Shown in pieces: positions 16,722 to 26,395 of a stretch of 64,000 nucleotides of DNA. A model generated the notes under the pieces. The model was given only the letters and a program-made list of their open reading frames with translations. It did not search any database and was not told where the DNA came from. Source of the stretch: an uncultured Bacteroidales bacterium (GTDB lineage: Bacteria; Bacteroidota; Bacteroidia; Bacteroidales; Lentimicrobiaceae); the NCBI GenBank assembly GCA_937894795.1, contig CALCQV010000071.1, positions 25,878-89,877 of the forward strand, read 5' to 3'. Position numbers and translations under genes: made by a program. The first letter of the stretch is position 1. Each line of letters opens with the position of its first letter.

Positions 16722-16834
16722 GGTGAAGCAAATGAATCCCAAAGAAAGTGCTGATTTGAACTGCCTATTTAAACCCGATATAAGTTTGATATGCCCGGTT
16801 CTAATCTATCAGGTTTTGCTATTCATAATAATTG

Positions 16835-16842
16835 TAACTTTG
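16835..16842 (+). promoter_or_regulatory. TAnnTTTG -10 element for the CNNM/CBS gene
   Basis: TAACTTTG matches the consensus 52 bp before the ATG at 16895 and lies downstream of the inverted array, so the array is probably upstream of, not inside, the transcript. Confidence 0.5.
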
Positions 16843-16894
16843 CTTTCTACCCGGTTAATACAACAGGTATTGACATCACCCGCAATTGGCCAAC

Positions 16895-18175
16895 ATGGAA
16901 ATATTAATCATTCTATTACTTATACTGTTTAACGGTTTTTTCTCCCTCTCAGAGATTGCATTGGTTTCCTCACGCAAAAGCAGATTGGAGCAAATGAAGG
17001 CTGCCGGCAGTGCAGGTGCAGGTACGGCACTTAAGTTACTTGAGAAGTCGGAGAATTTTCTTTCAGCGGTTCAGGTTGGAATAACACTGGTGGGCATTGT
17101 TACCGGTGCCTTTGGAGGTGTTGCACTGGCTGAAAAAGTATCACCCCTGTTCATTTTCTTGGGCATGTCGCCTGATCCTGCCTATCAGGCTGCCTTTATA
17201 GTAACCATAGTGCTCATTACCTATTTTTCAATAGTCATTGGCGAGCTGGTTCCTAAAACGATTGCATTGAGCAATCCTGAAAGTGTTGCCGTAAGGGTAG
17301 CACCGGTAATTAAAGTGTTTACCAATACCTTTTACCCCTTTGTGCGATTCCTATCCATTTCAACGGCTCTCATCAATTCATTGCTTGGCATCACGAAGAA
17401 TACATCAGGCATCACTGAGGCCGAACTGAAACAGTTGATCAGAAACGCATCGAATGAAGGTATTATTGGCAAGGATCAGAATAGAATGCACCAGAAGGTA
17501 TTTCATTTTGCCGATAAGAAAGCCCGTCATATCATGACGCACCGTCATGAGGTGGAGTGGATTGATATTGATAAGGATGATCGGGAGGTACATTCTGAGA
17601 TTACCTCCGCCAGGCATAGCCAGCTATTGGTCTGCAGGGATGATATTGATAATTTCATTGGTTTTCTTAAGGTTAAGGAGTACCTGTTAAGACGATTGAA
17701 TTCAGAAGCTGTAAGGCCTGTCGACCTTGTTACCGAGCCACTCATTTTCCCCGAAATAGCAAGTTCCAGACTGGTGTTGAAAACCATGAAGGACAAGAAG
17801 GTGAACATTGCCGTGGTGGTGGATGAATATGGCAGTTTTCAGGGTGTACTGTCAGTTCATGATATGATGGAGAACCTTTTGGGTGATATGCCTGACAAAG
17901 AGGATGAAGAGGATATAATGATTATCAGAAGAGCTGACAACTCTTTGCTTGTCAGTGGTGTTACACCCATTGAAACGCTGGCTGAAGTGCTTGGCGATAT
18001 AGATATAGATTTTGAAAAAATAGAATATACCACCGTAGCAGGTTTTGTTCTTTCGCACACCCAGGAGATGCCCCAGACCGGCAATAAATACACCTATGGG
18101 CATTATGAAATTGAGATTGTGGATATGGATGGCAGTAAGATTGACAAGCTGCTGATAAGCAAAAAGACGTTATAA
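16895..18175 (+). CDS. CNNM-domain/CBS-pair hemolysin-family membrane protein
   Basis: A 426-residue inner-membrane protein of the TlyC/CorC-CNNM family, associated with Mg2+/Co2+ efflux. The frame is open to a TTG at 16886, but ATG at 16895 (MEILIILLLILFNGFFSLSE) is the natural start. The N-terminal DUF21/CNNM domain has about four helices (to residue ~190). A pair of CBS domains follows, roughly residues 205-325 (MTHRHEVEWIDIDKDD and VVVDEYGSFQGVLSVHDMM). The last ~85 residues form the CorC_HlyC transporter-associated domain (SLLVSGVTPIETL). The Bacteroidota paralogue GldE has this architecture, but no gld gene adjoins, so I do not name it gldE. Confidence 0.9.
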   Translation: MEILIILLLILFNGFFSLSEIALVSSRKSRLEQMKAAGSAGAGTALKLLEKSENFLSAVQVGITLVGIVTGAFGGVALAEKVSPLFIFLGMSPDPAYQAAFIVTIVLITYFSIVIGELVPKTIALSNPESVAVRVAPVIKVFTNTFYPFVRFLSISTALINSLLGITKNTSGITEAELKQLIRNASNEGIIGKDQNRMHQKVFHFADKKARHIMTHRHEVEWIDIDKDDREVHSEITSARHSQLLVCRDDIDNFIGFLKVKEYLLRRLNSEAVRPVDLVTEPLIFPEIASSRLVLKTMKDKKVNIAVVVDEYGSFQGVLSVHDMMENLLGDMPDKEDEEDIMIIRRADNSLLVSGVTPIETLAEVLGDIDIDFEKIEYTTVAGFVLSHTQEMPQTGNKYTYGHYEIEIVDMDGSKIDKLLISKKTL

Positions 18176-18240
18176 TCTTTATATGCACACCTTCATATTA
18201 CTTCTACTCATTCTGGTTGTCTCACTCCTTATTATATTTT

Positions 18241-18248
18241 TATCTTTG
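18241..18248 (+). promoter_or_regulatory. TAnnTTTG promoter for the TonB-dependent receptor
   Basis: TATCTTTG matches the -10 consensus, with a TTGT at 18217-18220 at the distance expected for a -33 element. It implies a leader of about 75 nt before 18327. Confidence 0.55.
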
Positions 18249-18326
18249 CCGGTTGGAAGAAAAAATTGTTTATTATACAATACTTTGAGTAGAAATCGTT
18301 ATATCTGATTACCGGAATAGACCTTT

Positions 18327-20876
18327 ATGTACAATAAATCAGCCCGATTCACCCGATTATCATTATTGCCTATATTACTCTTTTTTACCATTTTAACCGG
18401 CTATGCACAGGAGTTTGGAGAAATATACGGTAGTATCACAGATGAATCCGGCAATCCTGTTCCATTAGCAAATATTGCCATCACGAATCAACCCGGTGGT
18501 ACCATTTCAAAAATGGACGGGACCTATCAGCTTAAGGTTCCGGCAAATAAGGAAGTTATAGTTGCTTTTTCCTATGTAGGTTACAATTCCTCCTACGTAA
18601 AGTTGCGTATTAAAGCTGGTGAACGCAAGCAGCTCAACCGGAAATTGACTCCATCGACCACTGAATTGCCGGGTTTTGTTATTGTAGATGAAAAGATAAG
18701 GAATACAACACTCTCCAATCTTGATCCCCGTTTGGCTGCTTCCATTCCAACACCTGCGGGTGGATTGGAGGCACTCATAAAAACATTCCCCGGTGTTGCT
18801 TCCAACAATGAGCTCAGTTCACAGTATTCAGTGAGGGGCGGCAATTACGATGAGAATCTGGTATATGTTAATGATGTGGAGATATATAAGCCTTTCCTCA
18901 TACGATCAGGACAGCAGGAGGGGTTGAGTTTTCTGAATTCTGACCTCGTGTCATCCATCCAGTTCTCTGCGGGTGGATTTGAAACACGGTATGGCGATAA
19001 GATGTCGTCGGTGCTTGATATCCGCTATAAGCGGCCCACAGTCACCACAGGTTCAGTCAGTGCCAGTCTGCTGGGGGCATCCATGCATTTGGAGGGATCA
19101 TCAAAAGATCGCAGGCTCATGTATTTGATGGGATTCCGCAATAAAACAAATCAGTACCTGCTTAAAGCCCTTGAAACAAAGGGTGATTATAAGCCTTCAT
19201 TCACTGATTTTCAGGGGATGATGATTTATGAGGTAAATCCCAAACTTGAGTTTACGGTTTTTGGTAATTATGCCCGTAATTATTACCGTATAGTACCCAC
19301 TTCGCGTGAAACAAGTTTCGGTACTGTCAATGAAGCCTTGCAGCTTAAGGTTTATTTTGACGGAAGCGAAACTGACAGGTTTATCAACTATATGGGAGCC
19401 TTTACCACTCATTATAAGCCTAATGACGACTTATCATTGAAACTCATTGTCTCTTCATTTCAAACCATTGAAAGTGAAACCTTTGATATTACGGGTCAGT
19501 ATTGGATAGGGAATCTTGAAACTGACCAGTCGAGCTCCAATTTTGGTGAGATGATTGAAGCCAAGGGAGTAGGTACCTATCATAATCATGCACGCAATTA
19601 TCTTGATGCACGGGTTACCTCCTTTGAGCACAGGGGTATGCATATTGCCCCTTCTTCCACGCTGTTGTGGGGAGCTAAATATCAGCTTGAAGAGGTCAAT
19701 GACCGGCTTAATGAGTGGGTATTGAATGACTCGGCAGGTTTTACATTACCTACAACCGGAGGTATTCCCGGTGAGCCGGGTAATCAGTCGGATATCACCC
19801 TGCAGGATATTGTCAAAACATCCATCAGGTTAAATTCTTCCAGAATATCTGGATTTGTGCAGAACTCATGGGAGCTGGGCAATGAAAAAGGATTGTGGAA
19901 TCTAAATCTTGGTGTAAGGGCCAATTACTGGGATTTGAATAACCAGATGCTGGTAAGCCCTAGGGCCGGTGTATCATATAAGCCTGACTGGCAGAATGAT
20001 ATTGTGTTCCGTTTTTCAACCGGGCTCTATTATCAACCCCCATTTTACCGTGAACTTCGTGATAAGTACGGAGTGCTGAACACTGACCTTAAAGCACAGT
20101 CGTCCATTCACTTTGTATTGGGTTCAGATTATAACTTCATGGCCTGGGACCGTCCGTTCAAGTTAACTACAGAAGCCTACTACAAGTATCTTCAGAATCT
20201 TGTTCCCTATGATGTTGACAATGTGCGCATAAGATATTATGCCACCAACAATGCCAAAGGGTATGCCACCGGAATTGATTTGAAAGTGAACGGTGAGTTT
20301 GTAAAGGGCATTGAATCATGGGCCAGCCTCTCCATAATGCAGACACGTGAAGACATAGACAATGACAACTATTACAACTACTTCAATGACGAAGGGGAGC
20401 GTATTATTTTTGGATATACAACCAATGACAGGGTTGTTGACAGTGTATTGATAACCAAAGGTTATATATCCCGGCCAACTGACCAGCGGTTCACCTTCAG
20501 CATGTTCTTTCAGGACTATTTACCCAGGAATCCAACCTATAAGATGCATCTTAACCTGGTGTTCGGTACTGGAATACCATACAGTCCTCCGGGATCGGTC
20601 AGGTCGAGAAATGCACAGCGTATGCCTTCATTCAGGCGGGTAGACATTGGATTTTCAAAGCAGTTGTTGGGTGCTTCGCGATATTCAGAAGCCAGACCGG
20701 GTAAATTCCTGCATTTCATCAATGATGCATGGATAAGCCTTGAAGTGCTTAACCTTTTGCAGGTAAACAACACCATATCGTATATTTGGGTCAAAGATGT
20801 CACCAACCGTCAGTACGCGGTACCCAATTACTTAACGCCAAGGCAATTGAACCTCAAGCTTGTAGTTAATTTCTAG
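18327..20876 (+). CDS. TonB-dependent outer-membrane receptor with carboxypeptidase-like regulatory domain
   Basis: An 849-residue outer-membrane transporter. The signal peptide runs to about ILTGYAQ. A CarboxypepD_reg-like domain follows at about residues 30-115 (GEIYGSITDESGNPVPLANI, FSYVGYNSSYVKL). The plug covers about 140-240 (TFPGVASNNELSSQYSVRGG, VYVNDVEIYKPFL, SIQFSAGGFETRYGDKMSSV). The remainder is a beta-barrel ending in an aromatic residue (NLKLVVNF), as expected for BAM recognition. No SusD partner is adjacent, so it is not a SusCD pair. The substrate is unknown; siderophores, vitamins, metals or peptides are possible. Confidence 0.93.
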   Translation: MYNKSARFTRLSLLPILLFFTILTGYAQEFGEIYGSITDESGNPVPLANIAITNQPGGTISKMDGTYQLKVPANKEVIVAFSYVGYNSSYVKLRIKAGERKQLNRKLTPSTTELPGFVIVDEKIRNTTLSNLDPRLAASIPTPAGGLEALIKTFPGVASNNELSSQYSVRGGNYDENLVYVNDVEIYKPFLIRSGQQEGLSFLNSDLVSSIQFSAGGFETRYGDKMSSVLDIRYKRPTVTTGSVSASLLGASMHLEGSSKDRRLMYLMGFRNKTNQYLLKALETKGDYKPSFTDFQGMMIYEVNPKLEFTVFGNYARNYYRIVPTSRETSFGTVNEALQLKVYFDGSETDRFINYMGAFTTHYKPNDDLSLKLIVSSFQTIESETFDITGQYWIGNLETDQSSSNFGEMIEAKGVGTYHNHARNYLDARVTSFEHRGMHIAPSSTLLWGAKYQLEEVNDRLNEWVLNDSAGFTLPTTGGIPGEPGNQSDITLQDIVKTSIRLNSSRISGFVQNSWELGNEKGLWNLNLGVRANYWDLNNQMLVSPRAGVSYKPDWQNDIVFRFSTGLYYQPPFYRELRDKYGVLNTDLKAQSSIHFVLGSDYNFMAWDRPFKLTTEAYYKYLQNLVPYDVDNVRIRYYATNNAKGYATGIDLKVNGEFVKGIESWASLSIMQTREDIDNDNYYNYFNDEGERIIFGYTTNDRVVDSVLITKGYISRPTDQRFTFSMFFQDYLPRNPTYKMHLNLVFGTGIPYSPPGSVRSRNAQRMPSFRRVDIGFSKQLLGASRYSEARPGKFLHFINDAWISLEVLNLLQVNNTISYIWVKDVTNRQYAVPNYLTPRQLNLKLVVNF

Positions 20877-21060
20877 GCATTATACCATTGCAGTCAGGCT
20901 GAATTGATAGGTAATGAAAATTAATATTCATTACACATTGATTACAGAAACACTGGTGAAAATAAAGACCGATAACCATTGCAATGGAATAGAGCTGATT
21001 GGGGTTATGCCGATTTGGGAAAAAAAATACAAAATAGTATAGGGATTCAAAAAAAATGCC

Positions 21061-21068
21061 TATTTTTG
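21061..21068 (+). promoter_or_regulatory. TAnnTTTG -10 element for tRNA-Gln
   Basis: TATTTTTG matches the consensus and ends 21 bp before the first base of the tRNA. Transcription from here could continue into rimP-nusA-infB, because no terminator is seen after the tRNA. Confidence 0.6.
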
Positions 21069-21089
21069 CAAACCTTTTTAAGGGAAGTC

Positions 21090-21160
21090 TGTCCGATGGT
21101 GTAATGGTAACACGTCTGATTTTGGTTCAGAAGACTCCAGGTTCGAGCCCTGGTCGGACA
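21090..21160 (+). tRNA. tRNA-Gln (anticodon TTG)
   Basis: 71 nt folding as a cloverleaf. The acceptor stem TGTCCGA pairs with TCGGACA, the anticodon stem TCTGA / TCAGA encloses loop TTTTGGT (anticodon TTG, reading CAA/CAG), and the T-arm is CCAGG-TTCGAGC-CCTGG. The 3' CCA is not encoded. It lies 100 bp upstream of rimP, in an arrangement like E. coli metY-rimP-nusA-infB. Confidence 0.96.
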
Positions 21161-21260
21161 ACTGATAGAATCACATCACCAGCATGCGAGTTATTGCGAG
21201 AGAGAAGGTGAAAAGAGGTTGAGGGGGCTTTTGTGTCCCCTCTTTTATTAACAATAACAA

Positions 21261-21710
21261 ATGATAAAAGCTGACGAATTAAAAAATGCCGTTGAAGAGT
21301 ATCTGCAGGGAACTGATAAGTTTGTTGTGGATATTAAGGTTAAGGCCGGTAATAACATTACCATTCTTCTTGACGGTGATACCGGTATAGGGATTGAAGA
21401 TTGCATCTCCCTTACGAGGCATATTGAATCACAGTACAACCGTGAAGATGAAGACTACAGTTTGGTGGTTTCATCAGCCGGTATTGGTCAACCATTTAAA
21501 CTTCTGCGCCAGTATACCAAGAATATAGGCAAGGAAGTGGAAGTGGAGTATTTGGATAAAACAATGTTAAAGGGTGTGTTATTGGCGGCAGACGATGCAA
21601 AGTTTGTAATTAAAACCGTAACCAAAATAAAGAAGGAAGTATTGGAAAATGACATTGAGATCCCGTATGCAGCTATAAAAAGCGTTAAAGAAGTAATTTC
21701 ATTCAAATAA
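21261..21710 (+). CDS. rimP: Ribosome maturation factor RimP
   Basis: A 149-residue cytoplasmic protein for 30S subunit maturation. The N-terminal alpha/beta domain contains ITILLDGDTGIGIEDCISLT followed by HIESQYNREDEDYSLVVSSAGIGQPF, the family's most conserved stretch (usually S-PG in place of SAGI). The C-terminal domain is the Sm-like barrel (KEVEVEYLDKTMLKGVLL). It heads rimP-nusA-infB, the order conserved across bacteria, with nusA 35 bp downstream. Confidence 0.95.
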   Translation: MIKADELKNAVEEYLQGTDKFVVDIKVKAGNNITILLDGDTGIGIEDCISLTRHIESQYNREDEDYSLVVSSAGIGQPFKLLRQYTKNIGKEVEVEYLDKTMLKGVLLAADDAKFVIKTVTKIKKEVLENDIEIPYAAIKSVKEVISFK

Positions 21711-21745
21711 TAAGTCATTTAGTTCTCAAGAATATTTAACAACAG

Positions 21746-22981
21746 ATGGAACATATCAATTTAGTCGAAACTTTCTCCGAATTCAAGGAATTCAAAAACA
21801 TTGACCGTGAAACAATGATGCGTATCATTGAGGATGTCTTCAGGCACATGTTGGCGAAGAAACACGGATCGGATGAGAACTTCAACGTAATCGTGAACAT
21901 TGACCGCGGTGACCTTGAAATCTGGAGGAATCGTGAGATTGTTGAAGATGGTGAAGTGGAAGATGAGAACAAGCAGATAGCCTATTCAGATGCTATCAAG
22001 ATTGAGCCTGACTTCGAGGTGGGTGAAGAGGTTACTGAAGAGATAAAAATGAAGGACTTTGGCCGTCGTGAAATTCTGACGATCCGTCAGAACCTGATGT
22101 CCAAAATTCAGGAATACGAAAAGGACAATATCTTCAAGAAATATAAAGAGAAAATTGGTGAAATCATCACCGGTGAAGTATACCAGGTATGGAAAAAGGA
22201 GATTCTTGTACTTGATGATGAGTATATTGAGTTGACTCTGCCCAGAACCGAGCAGATACCCTCTGATTTCTACCGCAAGGGTGATACCGTTAGAGCGGTC
22301 GTGTCAAAGGTTGATATGCGTAACAATACACCCGTTATTGTTCTGTCGCGTACGTCACCTGCATTCCTTGAGCGTTTGTTTGAGCAAGAGGTTCCCGAAG
22401 TATATGATGGTTTGATTACTATTCGCAATATTGTACGTGTTCCGGGTGAAAGGGCCAAGATAGCCGTGGAGAGCTATGATGACCGCATTGACCCGGTTGG
22501 TGCCTGCGTTGGTATGAAGGGATCAAGAATTCATGGTATAGTGAGAGAACTCAGGAATGAGAACATTGATGTTATCAACTTTACCACCAATCCAACTCTT
22601 TACATTACACGTGCATTGAGCCCGGCAAAGATATCATCCATCAATATAAACGAAGCAAATAAAAGAGCCGATGTATTCATGAAACCTGATCAGGTTTCAT
22701 TGGCCATTGGAAAGGGTGGATATAATATAAAGCTGGCAAGCAAGCTTACCGGCTATGAGATTGATGTTTACAGAGATACTGAAATTGATAATGAAGATGT
22801 TGATTTACAGGAATTCTCAGATGAAATCGATCAATGGATTATTGATGAGCTCAAGGCCATAGGATGTGATACAGCACTTAGTGTTCTTGATTTGAGCATT
22901 GAAGAGCTGGTAACACGTACTGACCTTGAGGAAGAAACGATAAGGGAAGTTGTCAAGATTCTGAAGGCTGAATTTGAATAG
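21746..22981 (+). CDS. nusA: Transcription termination/antitermination factor NusA
   Basis: A 411-residue RNA polymerase-associated factor. The N-terminal domain covers about 1-130, an S1 domain about 135-200 (GEIITGEVYQVWKKEILVL), KH1 about 205-285 (GERAKIAVESYDDRIDPVGA, VGMKGSRIHGIVREL) and KH2 about 290-350 (VSLAIGKGGYNIKLASKLTG). The tail holds one helix-hairpin-like segment (LSVLDLSIEELVTRTDLEEE) and lacks the two full acidic repeats of E. coli NusA. It is cytoplasmic and cotranscribed with rimP and infB; the gap to the infB ATG is 134 bp. Confidence 0.96.
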   Translation: MEHINLVETFSEFKEFKNIDRETMMRIIEDVFRHMLAKKHGSDENFNVIVNIDRGDLEIWRNREIVEDGEVEDENKQIAYSDAIKIEPDFEVGEEVTEEIKMKDFGRREILTIRQNLMSKIQEYEKDNIFKKYKEKIGEIITGEVYQVWKKEILVLDDEYIELTLPRTEQIPSDFYRKGDTVRAVVSKVDMRNNTPVIVLSRTSPAFLERLFEQEVPEVYDGLITIRNIVRVPGERAKIAVESYDDRIDPVGACVGMKGSRIHGIVRELRNENIDVINFTTNPTLYITRALSPAKISSININEANKRADVFMKPDQVSLAIGKGGYNIKLASKLTGYEIDVYRDTEIDNEDVDLQEFSDEIDQWIIDELKAIGCDTALSVLDLSIEELVTRTDLEEETIREVVKILKAEFE

Positions 22982-23115
22982 AAAGATTGCGGTGAATACC
23001 GGATGGCATTGATAAAATACTACTAATCAGCAACCAGTATAGCTTGAATAACTTTATTAGCTTATTTTTACAGAAAATCCGTTATAATTTACGGACACAA
23101 ATATCAGATTACAAT

Positions 23116-26100
23116 ATGGCAGAAACGAAAAGCATAAGGCTGGGGAAAGCAGCGCAAGAGTTTAATGTTGGAGCACTTACTATTGTTGAGTTCCTGAATA
23201 AAAAAGGAATCAAGATCGACAATAATCCCAACACTAAGCTTGGCCCTGAGGTTTACGCTTTACTGGTGAAGGAGTATTCAACTGAAAAGAGTGTGAAGGA
23301 AACTTCCAAGAAAATTGAGTTGGAATATACCCAGCATAGAAGCATCTCAATTGACGACAAGAAACACCTTCATGAGGAGGAAGAGGCTGAAATTCGCCGT
23401 GAAGAGCTGGTAATTCGTAATATGCCCGTTGATAATCATGTAGCAAAACCTGCTGCACCCAAGGAAGTTGCCGAAGCGCAAGAACCGAAGGAAACAACGG
23501 CAAAGCCTGAAAAGAAAGAGGTTGTTGTTGAAGCACCTGTGGTTGAGAAGGCACCTGAAAAAGCCCCTGTTGTTAAGCAGGAGATTGAAGTTGAAACCGC
23601 AACCCCTGTTGCTGCAGCCCCAATAATTAAGGAAGTTAAACCTGTTGAGGAGGTTGTAGAACAGAAACAGATACCGGTTGTTGAGCATAAAGAAAAGGTA
23701 GAAGCAGCACCTGAAGTTGTTGAACCTGAGGTTGCAGAGAAAACTGAAAAAGAGACAGCTGAAGAAGCAAAGGGCGTATCGAAGATAAAGGTTCTTGGTA
23801 AAATGGATCTTGATTCATTGAAGAAGCCCAAGAAGAGCAAGGAATCCAAGAAGAAGGAAGCCATTGCGGAACCTGAAGCAGAGCAAAGCCCTGCCGCTGA
23901 GGCTGCGATACCGGCTGAGAAGCATGTAGCACATAAGAAAACCGCACATAAACATACAGAAGAGCCTGTTGAGCCTCCCAAGGAAGAGGCTGCAAAAGAG
24001 CCGGTTGAAAAAGAATCCAATTTCCTCAAGACTGATTTCCGCAAACTGGAAGGAGTTACCATTCTTGGTACGATGAAATTGCCTGAGCCACGTAAGGTAG
24101 AACCTAAAAAGCCGGTGGCATCTTCGTCTGACGATTCACTCAAGTCAAAGAAGAAAAAGCGTAAACGTATCAAAAAGCCGGGAGAGGGCTATGCCGGTGA
24201 TACCACAGCAACTGATCAAAGCGGTAAGCCGTTACAGGGAGGGCAGCAGGGCCAGAAAGGCCAGTCAGGCCGTCCTCAGGGTGGTGGCCCATCACAGCAA
24301 AAAGGTGGTTCCAAAGACCGCCGTGGACAGGCCCGCCGTGATATTCAGAAGGTAGAACTGTCGCCCGAAGATATCCAAAAGCAGATAAAGGAAACATTAC
24401 AACGACTAAGTGGTACCGGCAAGTCAAAAACTTCAAAGCACCGCCGTGAAAAAAGATCCATTGCCAGTCAGCACCTCGCTGAAGAAGCAATTAAGCGTGC
24501 CGATGAGCTGAAAACAATCATGGTTGCCGAGTTTGTTACTGCAAATGAACTGGCAAACCTTATGGATGTGCCTGTTAACCAGGTTATCTCTACCTGTTTA
24601 TCACTGGGCTTGTTTGTATCAATAAACCAGAGGCTTGATGCTGAAACCATTGTAGTTGTTGCTGATGAATTTGGCTTTACCGTAAAATTTGTCGGTGTTG
24701 AAGCAACCGAAGGTAACGAAGAAGTTGAGGATGTGGATGCCGAGGAAGATATGGTGTCAAGAGCTCCTATTGTTACCGTAATGGGTCACGTTGACCATGG
24801 TAAGACATCACTGCTCGACTATATCAGGCACACAAATGTAATTGGAGGGGAAGCCGGCGGTATTACACAGCACATTGGTGCGTATGAAGTACAGCTTGAA
24901 AACGGCAAGAGGATTACTTTCCTCGATACTCCCGGTCACGAGGCATTTACTGCTATGCGTGCCCGTGGAGCAAAGATTACTGACATAGTTATTATTGTAA
25001 TTGCAGCTGATGATACGGTAATGCCTCAAACAGTAGAGGCAATCAACCATGCCCAGGCTGCCAATGTTCCTATTGTATTCGCTATTAATAAGATAGATAA
25101 GGGTAATGCCAATCCTGAAAAAATTAAAGAAGAATTATCCAAACGTAATATTCTTGTTGAAGACTGGGGTGGCAAATACCAAAGCCAGGAGATATCAGCT
25201 AAAAAGGGATTGAATGTGGACTTGCTGTTGGAAAAGGTGTTGCTTGAAGCCGAGTTGCTCGACTTAAAGGCTAATCCTGAAAGGCTTGCCACAGGTACAG
25301 TGCTTGAATCATCACTTGATAAAGGACGCGGTTATGTAGCCAAGATACTGGTTCAGACCGGTACTTTGCATGCCGGCGACCTTGTTTTGGCCGGAACAAC
25401 TTATGGTAAGGTAAAGGCTATGTATAATGAGCGCAATATGCCTACCAAAGATGCAGGGCCAAGTACTCCGTTGTTATTGCTCGGATTGAACGGGGCACCT
25501 CAGGCAGGTGATACTTTCAAGGTTATGCGTGATGAACGCGAAGCAAAGAATATTGCTGCCAAGCGTTTGCAACTACAGCGTGAACAGGGTATCAGAACTC
25601 AGAAACACATCACATTGGATGAAATTGGACGACGCATTGCCATTGGTGACTTTAAGGAACTTAATGTTATTGTGAAGGGTGATGTTGACGGATCAGTGGA
25701 AGCATTGGCCGATTCATTGCTCAAACTGTCAACTCCTGAAGTGCAGGTAAATATCATACATAAATCAGTGGGTGCTGTTACCGAGAGTGATGTATTGCTT
25801 GCTTCAGCATCAAATGCCGTAATCATTGGATTCCAGGTAAGACCTTCATTAAGTGCCCGCAAGCTGGCTGAACAGGAACAGATTGATATCAGGTTGTATT
25901 CAATTATCTATACTGCTATCAATGAGATCAAGGCTGCTATTGAAGGGATGCTTTCACCTGAAATTGAGGAAAAAATTGTTTGTAACCTCGAAGTGCGTGA
26001 CGTATTCAAAATTACCAAGGTGGGTACTGTTGCCGGATGTATGGTGCTTGATGGCAAAATACACCGTAATACCAAAATACGCATTATTCGTGATGGTATT

Positions 26101-26265
26101 GTTGTTTATACAGGCAATCTCGGTTCGCTCAAGAGGTTTAAAGATGATGTTAAGGAAGTATCAGCCGGTTATGAATGTGGTTTGAACATTGATAACTTCA
26201 ATGATCTCAAGGTCAAGGATATTATTGAGGGTTACGAAGAAGTTGAAATCAAGAGAAAACTGTAA
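23116..26265 (+). CDS. infB: Translation initiation factor IF-2
   Basis: A 1049-residue GTPase that brings fMet-tRNA to the 30S P site. The frame is open from a TTG at 23044, but ATG at 23116 (MAETKSIRLGKAAQEFNVG) starts exactly at the IF2_N module. A long Lys/Glu/Pro/Ala-rich linker runs from about residue 70 to 440, then a second IF2_N module (~460-520). The G domain carries GHVDHGKTS (~556), DTPGHEAF (~603) and NKID (~657), followed by the beta-barrel domains and C-terminal fMet-tRNA-binding domain. The linker composition produces long antisense frames that are not genes. A strong terminator follows. Confidence 0.97.
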   Translation: MAETKSIRLGKAAQEFNVGALTIVEFLNKKGIKIDNNPNTKLGPEVYALLVKEYSTEKSVKETSKKIELEYTQHRSISIDDKKHLHEEEEAEIRREELVIRNMPVDNHVAKPAAPKEVAEAQEPKETTAKPEKKEVVVEAPVVEKAPEKAPVVKQEIEVETATPVAAAPIIKEVKPVEEVVEQKQIPVVEHKEKVEAAPEVVEPEVAEKTEKETAEEAKGVSKIKVLGKMDLDSLKKPKKSKESKKKEAIAEPEAEQSPAAEAAIPAEKHVAHKKTAHKHTEEPVEPPKEEAAKEPVEKESNFLKTDFRKLEGVTILGTMKLPEPRKVEPKKPVASSSDDSLKSKKKKRKRIKKPGEGYAGDTTATDQSGKPLQGGQQGQKGQSGRPQGGGPSQQKGGSKDRRGQARRDIQKVELSPEDIQKQIKETLQRLSGTGKSKTSKHRREKRSIASQHLAEEAIKRADELKTIMVAEFVTANELANLMDVPVNQVISTCLSLGLFVSINQRLDAETIVVVADEFGFTVKFVGVEATEGNEEVEDVDAEEDMVSRAPIVTVMGHVDHGKTSLLDYIRHTNVIGGEAGGITQHIGAYEVQLENGKRITFLDTPGHEAFTAMRARGAKITDIVIIVIAADDTVMPQTVEAINHAQAANVPIVFAINKIDKGNANPEKIKEELSKRNILVEDWGGKYQSQEISAKKGLNVDLLLEKVLLEAELLDLKANPERLATGTVLESSLDKGRGYVAKILVQTGTLHAGDLVLAGTTYGKVKAMYNERNMPTKDAGPSTPLLLLGLNGAPQAGDTFKVMRDEREAKNIAAKRLQLQREQGIRTQKHITLDEIGRRIAIGDFKELNVIVKGDVDGSVEALADSLLKLSTPEVQVNIIHKSVGAVTESDVLLASASNAVIIGFQVRPSLSARKLAEQEQIDIRLYSIIYTAINEIKAAIEGMLSPEIEEKIVCNLEVRDVFKITKVGTVAGCMVLDGKIHRNTKIRIIRDGIVVYTGNLGSLKRFKDDVKEVSAGYECGLNIDNFNDLKVKDIIEGYEEVEIKRKL

Positions 26266-26293
26266 TTGCTGATTGATTGAATGATTTTAAGAT

Positions 26294-26333
26294 AAAAATG
26301 AGGCATCCCCGGTGGAGATTGCCTCATTTTTTT
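26294..26333 (+). terminator. Rho-independent terminator after infB
   Basis: AAAAATGAGGCA pairs perfectly with TGCCTCATTTTT around a 14-base loop, and the T-run continues. It lies about 30 bp after the infB stop and closes the rimP-nusA-infB unit. Confidence 0.88.
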
Positions 26334-26395
26334 ATGGATACAATATTAAAGTACGGAACTCAATTTACCCGGCCTGCAGGTAAACACAAGAAGGG

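Noticed and set aside
16723..16932. Short open frame between the inverted array and the CNNM gene
   Set aside because: It overlaps the promoter and start of the CNNM gene in another frame and has no recognisable content.
18327..20876. SusC of a SusCD polysaccharide-utilisation locus
   Set aside because: No SusD-like lipoprotein gene or glycoside hydrolase follows; the next genes are tRNA-Gln and rimP.
23436..24173. 245-codon Ser/Gly/Phe-rich frame antisense to infB
   Set aside because: It is the mirror of the Lys/Glu/Ala-rich linker of IF-2; low-complexity composition produces long open frames there in several phases.
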